From Patescibacteria group bacterium (GTDB lineage Bacteria; Patescibacteriota; Patescibacteriia; Patescibacteriales; Patescibacteriaceae), in NCBI GenBank assembly GCA_028704945.1, contig JAQWEL010000005.1, forward strand, positions 1 to 64,000: DNA of 64,000 bases, given 5' to 3'. The notes under the pieces are model-generated. The model made no database searches. It worked only from the letters and a program-made list of their open reading frames with translations, and was not told the origin of the DNA. Position numbers and translations under genes: made by a program. Positions 58,003 to 64,000 of the stretch are shown piece after piece (within the stretch, counting starts at the first letter, position 1; every line of letters begins with the position of its first letter).

Positions 58003-59656
58003 GTACCCTGTTATCCAAACAGGCCTTTATAAAAGCGGCGAATAAAGGATGTGGATCAAGCGGTCGGGAAATATATTCGGGATGAAACTGGGTGCCGATA
58101 AAAAACGGATGGTCAGTAATCTCAATAGCTTCAACAATCAAATTATCAGGACTGGTGCCGCAAACTTTTAAGCCAGCTTTTTCTAAATCGGCGCGATATT
58201 TATTATTAAATTCATAGCGGTGGCGATGACGTTCTGATACAGCCTCACCACTTTTTATTTTTTCAGCATAAATACTAGCTAATTTAGTGTCAGCAACGAC
58301 CTGGCAAGGCCAAGCGCCTAATCTAATTGTTCCTCCATAACCTTTTTTCTCAATCAATTCTTTCTGTTCAGCCATAATGTGGATAACTGAATGTGGCGTA
58401 TTCGGATCAGCCTCTTCTGTGTTGGCGCCAGTTAAACCCAAAACGTTGCGAGCGAATTCAATAACAGCCATCTGCATACCATAACATAAACCAAAGTAAG
58501 GAATTTTATTCTCTCGACAATACTGGATAGTTTTAATCTTTCCTTCAGCGCCACGACTCCCCCAACCTTGAGGAACAATCAAGCCGTCATAGTCTTTTAG
58601 CATTTCTGTGCCTGACTTTTCCACTTCCTCAGCTGACAACCAGGCTAATTCCGCTTTGCAATCGTTAGCAGTAGCTCCATGCTTTAAAGCCTCAATAACT
58701 GAAATATAAGAATCAGATAAAGTAAAATCGCCGGTTTCAAAATATTTACCCACAATACCGATCTTAACTCTCTTGCTGGCGTTTTTAACTCTTTCAAACA
58801 TAGCTTGCCAATTACTCAAGTCGGTTTCTCTGGGCTCTAATTTAAATTTTTCCAATATTCGGTCGCCTAAATTATCTTTTTCAAAATTTAAAGGAATTTC
58901 ATAGATTGAATCAATGTCTGGCGCGGAAATCACATCTCTTGAATTAACATTGCAATGGATAGCTAATTTTTTTCGGCGTGGTTCATCAATCTCGGCGCTA
59001 GCTCTGGCAATAATAAAATCAGGCTGGATGCCAGCGCTATTTAGACTGCGAACAGCATGCTGAGTGGGTTTAGTTTTCATCTCCCCTATCTTAGACGGTA
59101 TTGGCAAATAGCTGACAATAACAAACAAGACGTCGTCTGGATTTTCTAAACGCATATAGCGAGCAGCTTCTAAAAATAACAAATTTTCATATTCCCCAAC
59201 TGTCCCGCCAATTTCAATTACCATTATGTCGGCTTCTGATTTAGCGGCAGCGGCATTAATACGCCTAATAACTTCTTCCGGAATATGCGGAACTACCTGG
59301 ACGCATTTACCTTGATATTCCAAATTTCTTTCTTTTTGGATGACTGTTTGATAAACACGGCCGGTAGTCATGTAATTTATCTTATAAATATTAGTATTCA
59401 AAAATCTTTCGTAATTGCCAAGATCTTGGTCTGTTTCATCGCCGTCTTCAGTTACAAAAACTTCACCATGTTCAATTGGGTTCATGGTGCCGGCATCAAT
59501 ATTAATATATGGATCGATCTTGATAGCGCTAACTTTAAAACCCTTGGCGGCCATAATCCGGCCGATTGAAGCGGCTGTCACGCCTTTACCGACACCGGAC
59601 ATCACGCCACCGACCACAAAAATGTATTTAGTGTTCAATGATTTTGTTTTTTCCAT
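57998..59656 (-). CDS. pyrG: CTP synthase
   Basis: Makes CTP from UTP with glutamine and ATP. 552 residues. The N-terminal synthase domain (1-270) begins KYIFVVGGVMSGVGKGVTAA with P-loop-like SGVGKG and KIDPYINIDAGTMNPIEHGE. The C-terminal class I glutaminase (about 305-550) has the Cys nucleophile in FGLCYGMQMAVIEFARNV and the His-Glu pair in GTQFHPEYISRP. Full length and both activities intact. The stop overlaps the nested inverted repeat. 9 bp after pilD. Confidence 0.97.
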   Translation of the reverse strand: MEKTKSLNTKYIFVVGGVMSGVGKGVTAASIGRIMAAKGFKVSAIKIDPYINIDAGTMNPIEHGEVFVTEDGDETDQDLGNYERFLNTNIYKINYMTTGRVYQTVIQKERNLEYQGKCVQVVPHIPEEVIRRINAAAAKSEADIMVIEIGGTVGEYENLLFLEAARYMRLENPDDVLFVIVSYLPIPSKIGEMKTKPTQHAVRSLNSAGIQPDFIIARASAEIDEPRRKKLAIHCNVNSRDVISAPDIDSIYEIPLNFEKDNLGDRILEKFKLEPRETDLSNWQAMFERVKNASKRVKIGIVGKYFETGDFTLSDSYISVIEALKHGATANDCKAELAWLSAEEVEKSGTEMLKDYDGLIVPQGWGSRGAEGKIKTIQYCRENKIPYFGLCYGMQMAVIEFARNVLGLTGANTEEADPNTPHSVIHIMAEQKELIEKKGYGGTIRLGAWPCQVVADTKLASIYAEKIKSGEAVSERHRHRYEFNNKYRADLEKAGLKVCGTSPDNLIVEAIEITDHPFFIGTQFHPEYISRPLDPHPLFAAFIKACLDNRVQ

Positions 59657-59665
59657 ATATTAAAA

Positions 59666-60529
59666 TTAAAAAAATAAGTTAAAATACCAGTTGATTATCT
59701 TATCCCCCCAATAATAAGCCACGAAAGAACCAAGCGCTAAAAATGTGCCGAAAGGCAAAGCCGATTCTTCGATAACTTCATCAGACGGCGGACCCTTTTT
59801 TTTGAATAACATATTCCAATGCATTTTTTTCTTACCAGCCAGCATCAAAGCAATGCCCCAAAAAGCTCCGACAAAATAAGCAAATAACAAGCCGACTACT
59901 ATATTAGGCCAGCCTAAAGCCAAACCCATTAAAAGTCCCATGCGAATATCACCGCCGCCAACCCAAGCTCCCTTGGAAACAATATATTGCATCAAAAAAA
60001 ATCCGGCACCGACTCCGGCGGCGATTAATAAATTATACCAAGGGATACCAATTAACAAATTAGCAAAAAGCATTACCGAAGCAGCACTTAGGCTGACTTC
60101 ATCAACAATTATAAACCATTTGTAATCCATCAAAAAAATAACTACCAAAGACGACAGGAAAAACCAATCTCTCAAAAGTATCCAAAACCAAGTCCAATCA
60201 AAATCATTATAAAAAAACAAATCAGGTATTTGAGCTAAATTAAAATTAATATTTATTAAAAAAACTAATAAAAACAAGCCGGCAACAATCAATTCCATCA
60301 AAATATACTGCGAGCTTATTTTTTCTCGGCAAAAACGGCAACGACCTTTTAATCTAAGCCAACCAAAAACCGGCAGATTGTCATACCATTTTAAATTTTT
60401 ATGGCACTTAGGACACTTAGACCGACCCCATAGGCTTTCTTCATGATATAAACGCCAAGCTAAGCAATTCAAAAAGCTACCCATCGCCAGACCAAAGACA
60501 CAAACCAATACAAGAATATAAATAATCAT
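59666..60529 (-). CDS. pilD: Prepilin peptidase PilD (A24 family)
   Basis: Cleaves the leader of type IV pilins and methylates their N-terminus. 287 residues. The N-terminal half contains a cytoplasmic zinc-type domain (CPKCHKNLKW and CRFCREKIS). TM helices follow; the two catalytic aspartates lie in VIFLMDYKWF (first Asp) and VGGGDIRMGLLMGLALG (GxGD). The stop of the GT2 gene overlaps its ATG by one base (TAATG). It should process all five pilin-like proteins in this window. Confidence 0.95.
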   Translation of the reverse strand: MIIYILVLVCVFGLAMGSFLNCLAWRLYHEESLWGRSKCPKCHKNLKWYDNLPVFGWLRLKGRCRFCREKISSQYILMELIVAGLFLLVFLININFNLAQIPDLFFYNDFDWTWFWILLRDWFFLSSLVVIFLMDYKWFIIVDEVSLSAASVMLFANLLIGIPWYNLLIAAGVGAGFFLMQYIVSKGAWVGGGDIRMGLLMGLALGWPNIVVGLLFAYFVGAFWGIALMLAGKKKMHWNMLFKKKGPPSDEVIEESALPFGTFLALGSFVAYYWGDKIINWYFNLFF

Positions 60530-61233
60530 TATTTTATCAAATTAAATTTTATTACATGCCAAAAGGCTGCTACCCCATCTTTCCAATTAATTTTTTTGCC
60601 ATCTATCCAGGTACGCCCAACATAGCTGGCACTAACTTCCCAAGCGCGCCAATTGCCTTTAGATACCAAGGCCGTGATTTCCGGATCAATGCCAAATCTC
60701 TGACTAGTTAATTTATCTTTAATACCATCCAAACAAGCTCTGTTAAACATCTTATAACAAGTAGCCTCATCTGTTAAGTGCAGATTGGACAGCATATTAG
60801 AAAATAGAGTTAAAAGCTTATTGAACATAGTATGCCAAAAAAATAAAACTCGACGCGAATCCCCCTTTAAATAACGAGATCCGTAAACGACATCGGCTTT
60901 ATCAGCTATTAAAGGTATCAACATCTTGCTATAATCAGCTGGATCATATTCTAAATCAGCATCTTGAATAACTATAAAATCACCGCGTGCTGCCAAAAAA
61001 CCAGCTATTAAGGCCGAACCCTTTCCGCCGTTAGACTCCTTATAAATAACTTTAATGTCAGGATCATTTTCTAAACTTATTAATAACTGCCTAGTACTAT
61101 CAGTCGAATAATCATCAACAATAATGATTTCTTTATTTATTTCGTTGGGTAAATCAACCACACGAACACGAGATATAATCTCTTTGATAGTTTTTTCCTC
61201 GTTATACACGGGAATAATGACGCTTAATAACAT
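60529..61233 (-). CDS. Family 2 glycosyltransferase (DPM1-like)
   Basis: 234 residues, GT-A fold. Starts MLLSVIIPVYNEEKTIKEII, with YSTDSTRQLL, GGKGSALIAGFLAARGDFIV and DADLEYDPADYSKMLIPL (DxD-like acidic motif), and a substrate-side VYGSRYLKGDSRRV. Similar to dolichyl-phosphate or polyprenyl-phosphate sugar transferases. Soluble (no C-terminal TM). It may supply a lipid-linked sugar for the membrane glycosyltransferases downstream at 61845 and 63148. 4 bp after the methyltransferase gene. Confidence 0.9.
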   Translation of the reverse strand: MLLSVIIPVYNEEKTIKEIISRVRVVDLPNEINKEIIIVDDYSTDSTRQLLISLENDPDIKVIYKESNGGKGSALIAGFLAARGDFIVIQDADLEYDPADYSKMLIPLIADKADVVYGSRYLKGDSRRVLFFWHTMFNKLLTLFSNMLSNLHLTDEATCYKMFNRACLDGIKDKLTSQRFGIDPEITALVSKGNWRAWEVSASYVGRTWIDGKKINWKDGVAAFWHVIKFNLIK

Positions 61234-61237
61234 AAAT

Positions 61238-61837
61238 TTATTTTTTAACAGCCGAGAGCCATTGGTTCATTCCTAATTCAAAATAACCAAATTTTATTTG
61301 ATCAGACCTAAAACCTATATTTATCAGTATGTCTTTTAACAGACTGATTGGCAATAATGCTTTGTGTTCATCTATTTCTTCTTTACTAATTAATCCGCTG
61401 TCAGCCAAAAAACGCAACAATTTATCTGTCCAAGGTGTTGGCGTAGTTAATATAAATATACCATCAGTTTTAAGGCATCTAAAAATCTCCTTAAACAGTA
61501 ATTTATCATCAGCTAGATATAAATGTTCCGCCACCGCCAACAATGTTATAGCATTAAAACTATTATCTTCAAAAGGAATATCGGCGCCAACAAAACTTTG
61601 TTTGATTAATTTAATGCCTTTTATGTCAAATTCGTCGTTAGTCAAAGGATCTAAACCAAATTTCTCCTCAAAATCAACCTGCTCCAAAAAAAATGGATAG
61701 GAACCACAACCAATATCTAAAATTTTATTTTTATCAGTAATAACTTTTAACCTGCTTAAGGTTTTTTTAGCCCTCTGCCTAGCCAAAAAAGCATCAATAA
61801 ACGATGATCCGCGAGTCGATTGCTTTGCTTTAGACAT
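61238..61837 (-). CDS. Class I SAM-dependent methyltransferase
   Basis: 199 residues. The SAM-binding motif I is ILDIGCGSYPFFLEQ (about 39-53), followed by GLDPLTND, and motif IV-like LLAVAEHLYLADDKLLF then the LKTDGIFILTTPTP strand. A type 11-like domain; substrate unknown, perhaps a sugar or lipid carrier in the glycan cluster. 4 bp before GT2 and 7 bp after the membrane protein gene. Confidence 0.88.
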   Translation of the reverse strand: MSKAKQSTRGSSFIDAFLARQRAKKTLSRLKVITDKNKILDIGCGSYPFFLEQVDFEEKFGLDPLTNDEFDIKGIKLIKQSFVGADIPFEDNSFNAITLLAVAEHLYLADDKLLFKEIFRCLKTDGIFILTTPTPWTDKLLRFLADSGLISKEEIDEHKALLPISLLKDILINIGFRSDQIKFGYFELGMNQWLSAVKK

Positions 61838-61844
61838 AATTTTT

Positions 61845-63155
61845 CTAATAAAGTGAGCCGTAAGGCGTTCCGATTATACGGAAAGCAAATAGCACCATTA
61901 ATATCCAATTAATTAAAACAAAAAATAAAGAAAATGCCCAGGGCAACCATATTTTAACATTTTTCAATCTTTTAAGTACTGGCAACAAACCAAAAATATA
62001 AACAATGGAACAACAAATCATCATGCGGCTACCAAAGCTTTCCCCTTGATGATAAAAACTCCAAGCGGAAATCACATAAATCTCGGCCGCGAAAAATAAA
62101 AATAAAGCTTGATAAAGCTTGTCTTTTATTTTAGTAAAAACACCGATCAAAGCTACGGCGACTATCGGAGTTAAAATAAAAACACCTTTATGCAAAGAAA
62201 ATAAAGAAAATAAAATTTTAGGTTTCAGCCAATAATCAAAACCATAAGCATTATAGCCAGACAATAAATAACCGCCGTGGAGATATTTATTTATCAATAA
62301 CTGCGGTGTTAACAAAAGAAAAAAACCAAAAATAAAAAATGGCCAAGTTTTATATGTATTTAAAAATCTTTTATTTTTACTAACTAATAAATCATAAACA
62401 ATAAGATAAGCCGGAATAATTGCCACTAAAACATCTTGATACCTAATCAAATAAACCATGGCTAACAATATCCCCAGCACAAAAAATGATTTACGATTAA
62501 AATCACATTCTTTATATTTACTTAAAAAATAAACCAAAAAGATACTAGACCAACAAAAAGATAAGGCATGGGCATAGGTTGGCACAAAATAAATATAATA
62601 CGTCAAAGAACTGCCAAGAATAATAGTCGCGATAGATAAAAAAACAATCCGCTTATCATTACCAGCCTTGACTAAATAGCGATAAATAACATAGGCAGCT
62701 AACAAGACATAAAGCAAGGCGGAAATAGATACGAAGTAATAATGAATCATGGAAAAACCCGATAGATAAAAATCATTACCGCTCAACCAATAAAAAATAT
62801 TACTCGTCAGATGCCCGAAAACAAAAAATGGATACCAACAAATCGTAGTCCCTATCGGATACAACATGTTGCTACGGCCAGTTATTAAATTTACTTCCTT
62901 AGCAGAAGGATATTTCACTAAACCGGTAAATTTAGATTTAGTCTGGCGATAATAGTCAAGTTGAGTTTCGAAATCTAAATTGTGATCAAGCGCAATCGTT
63001 TTTAGATAAGTGTAATATCTAATAGAATCTCCCCCAGCTATTCCACCACTTATTTTCAAACGCAAACCAATTAAAATCAAACTAATAATCACAAAAGATA
63101 TGGCTATTAATTTAATATTTTTCTTCGTATAAATTTTTTGCATAAAACTATTCAT
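61845..63155 (-). CDS. Polytopic membrane protein, probable GT-C glycosyltransferase
   Basis: 436 residues from ATG 63155 (MNSFMQKIYTKK); 63143 and GTG 63167 are alternatives. About 10-12 TM helices spread through the protein. After TM1 an extracellular loop contains GGDSIRYYTYLKTIALDHNL, resembling the acidic motif loop of GT-C enzymes. TM segments are rich in Phe, Tyr and Leu. No precise family can be named. It overlaps the upstream GT-like gene's end and precedes the methyltransferase, suggesting a glycan-assembly operon. Confidence 0.7.
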   Translation of the reverse strand: MNSFMQKIYTKKNIKLIAISFVIISLILIGLRLKISGGIAGGDSIRYYTYLKTIALDHNLDFETQLDYYRQTKSKFTGLVKYPSAKEVNLITGRSNMLYPIGTTICWYPFFVFGHLTSNIFYWLSGNDFYLSGFSMIHYYFVSISALLYVLLAAYVIYRYLVKAGNDKRIVFLSIATIILGSSLTYYIYFVPTYAHALSFCWSSIFLVYFLSKYKECDFNRKSFFVLGILLAMVYLIRYQDVLVAIIPAYLIVYDLLVSKNKRFLNTYKTWPFFIFGFFLLLTPQLLINKYLHGGYLLSGYNAYGFDYWLKPKILFSLFSLHKGVFILTPIVAVALIGVFTKIKDKLYQALFLFFAAEIYVISAWSFYHQGESFGSRMMICCSIVYIFGLLPVLKRLKNVKIWLPWAFSLFFVLINWILMVLFAFRIIGTPYGSLY

Positions 63156-64000
63156 CGTTGTTTTCACTTAATCCAATAATCAAAAATAATGATGGCACAA
63201 TGGTTAATAAATTACGACCGAAGGCGGTTTGATCAGTGGCATATAAATAGCTTGGGCTAAATAAATAGATACCAACAAATAAAGCAGCCATAACAAGCCA
63301 CCAACTTAATATCAGCTGCAAATATTTATTTTTGCTTATTTTTTTCCAATAAACAAAAATCCAAGCAACCACTATATACCAAAAGATATTCCAATTGCCG
63401 TGTAAAAACATATTTTTAGCAAAAGCGCTAAAAACCTCTGGATGAAATCCCCAACCACCTCCCTCTGTAGTGTGTTTTAAGCCTAGATTGGAAAATTTTA
63501 AATACAAAACCCAGATCAACACTGGCAAGCAAAAAGATAAAGCCGGTAAATATTTTTTAAACTTTTTATCTTTAACTGCCTGAATAAATAAAACCACCAA
63601 GCCGGCCACTAAAAATAAAGCTCCTTCATTTTTTATCCAAAACGCCAAGGCCCAAAAAATCAACCCTAAATACAAGTCTTTAGGTTCGCTATTCTTAGTC
63701 CAAAGAGTAAAAAACACTAAACCAGCCAAAGCCATACTAGCTAAAGGCAAATCAGCATAAGCATTAAAAGAATGGTAAAAAACAAAAGGTGTACTGGCCA
63801 ATAAAATAGCCATTAATAAAGCCATTGTTCGATTGCTATAAATTTTAACGCCATTATATAAAATAAACAATATAGCTACAAAAAAACCGACAAAAACAAA
63901 ATTATTCAAAGCGTCATCAAACTGACCCACTAATTGTGATAAAAAAACTTGGTTAAAAGATATCTGCCAAGGATAATTGGCATGCCCGGTCTTCAGCCAA
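63148..64000 (-). CDS. Polytopic membrane protein, probable GT-C transferase (5' end cut)
   Basis: 284 residues are visible; the frame stays open to the window edge upstream of a possible GTG at 63930. The first visible residues, KTGHANYPWQISFNQVFLSQ, resemble the early loop of ArnT/PMT-like GT-C transferases (conserved His then Tyr-Pro). Several TM helices and the segment FVFYHSFNAYADLPLASMAL, the typical 'AYADLP' loop, support it. Substrate unknown. It overlaps the next gene's start region, so co-translation is likely. Confidence 0.75.
   Translation of the reverse strand, partial: WLKTGHANYPWQISFNQVFLSQLVGQFDDALNNFVFVGFFVAILFILYNGVKIYSNRTMALLMAILLASTPFVFYHSFNAYADLPLASMALAGLVFFTLWTKNSEPKDLYLGLIFWALAFWIKNEGALFLVAGLVVLFIQAVKDKKFKKYLPALSFCLPVLIWVLYLKFSNLGLKHTTEGGGWGFHPEVFSAFAKNMFLHGNWNIFWYIVVAWIFVYWKKISKNKYLQLILSWWLVMAALFVGIYLFSPSYLYATDQTAFGRNLLTIVPSLFLIIGLSENNDE

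Noticed and set aside
1-64000. Alternative genetic code (TGA as Gly, as in Gracilibacteria/Absconditabacteria)
   Set aside because: TGA ends genes normally, for example Maf, and no gene needs TGA read as an amino acid; the split gene carries TAA, not TGA.
1-64000. CRISPR array or diversity-generating reverse transcriptase
   Set aside because: No regularly spaced repeats and no reverse transcriptase motif (YxDD) were seen in any translated frame I read.

Overview
The window looks like a chromosome segment of a Patescibacteria (CPR) bacterium, probably a Parcubacteria-type lineage. It is AT-rich and densely packed, almost entirely leftward-transcribed, and uses the standard code (TGA and TAA both act as stops). 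It carries the usual CPR mix: a minimal set of housekeeping genes plus many long secreted or pilin-anchored proteins with calcium-binding, cysteine-rich and lectin-fold-like regions. The assignment rests on gene content only; no rRNA is present.

Layout. 1-4.9 kb: a heat-shock operon (hrcA, grpE, hsp20, a small membrane protein, dnaK, a DUF3467 gene, dnaJ) read leftward from a consensus promoter overlapping a near-perfect CIRCE operator. 4.9-8.7 kb: a DEAD-box RNA helicase, then greA, gmk and a metal-efflux-type permease. 9-29.7 kb: surface and envelope genes. These include a 1905-residue repeat protein with an exact 339-bp internal duplication, a 996-residue thrombospondin-repeat protein, an L,D-transpeptidase, a peptidoglycan-binding cysteine amidase, two pilins, a secreted beta-propeller and plsY. 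A PAS protein, a cold-shock protein and an ABC-F ATPase lie among them.

29.8-36.7 kb is a small-gene accessory region: CPBP protease, NUDIX protein, lipoprotein, tiny membrane proteins, another pilin, nucleotide-pool genes (Maf, MazG-like, a deoxyribosyltransferase-like gene split by a stop codon), a decayed KilA-N gene, an S23-type four-helix-bundle gene within inverted repeats, tRNA-Trp, tRNA-Tyr and rpmG. 37-43.7 kb: dedA and an MFS transporter (the main rightward pair), a RelE/XRE toxin-antitoxin pair, ftsE-ftsX with a fused RlpA/PBP5 protein, tRNA-Gly, tRNA-Thr and a DivIC/FtsB gene. 43.7-57.3 kb: gtrA, fpg, a PfkB kinase, autoregulated lexA, two lectin-like pilins, hpf, rseP, frr, holB, ndk, a ComEC-type hydrolase and trxA. 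57.5-64 kb: rpmA, then pyrG, pilD, a GT2 glycosyltransferase, a methyltransferase and two multi-membrane glycosyltransferase-like genes, the last cut by the window edge.

Together, PilD and the five pilin-like proteins form one cell-surface system. FtsEX, the RlpA/PBP5 fusion, the L,D-transpeptidase and the amidase form a wall-remodelling set. The most notable regulatory observation is a direct-repeat LexA-type operator (GTTC-N7-GTTC) inside the lexA promoter and a near copy at exactly the same position in a candidate promoter of the toxin-antitoxin operon, which suggests an SOS-linked toxin-antitoxin system.
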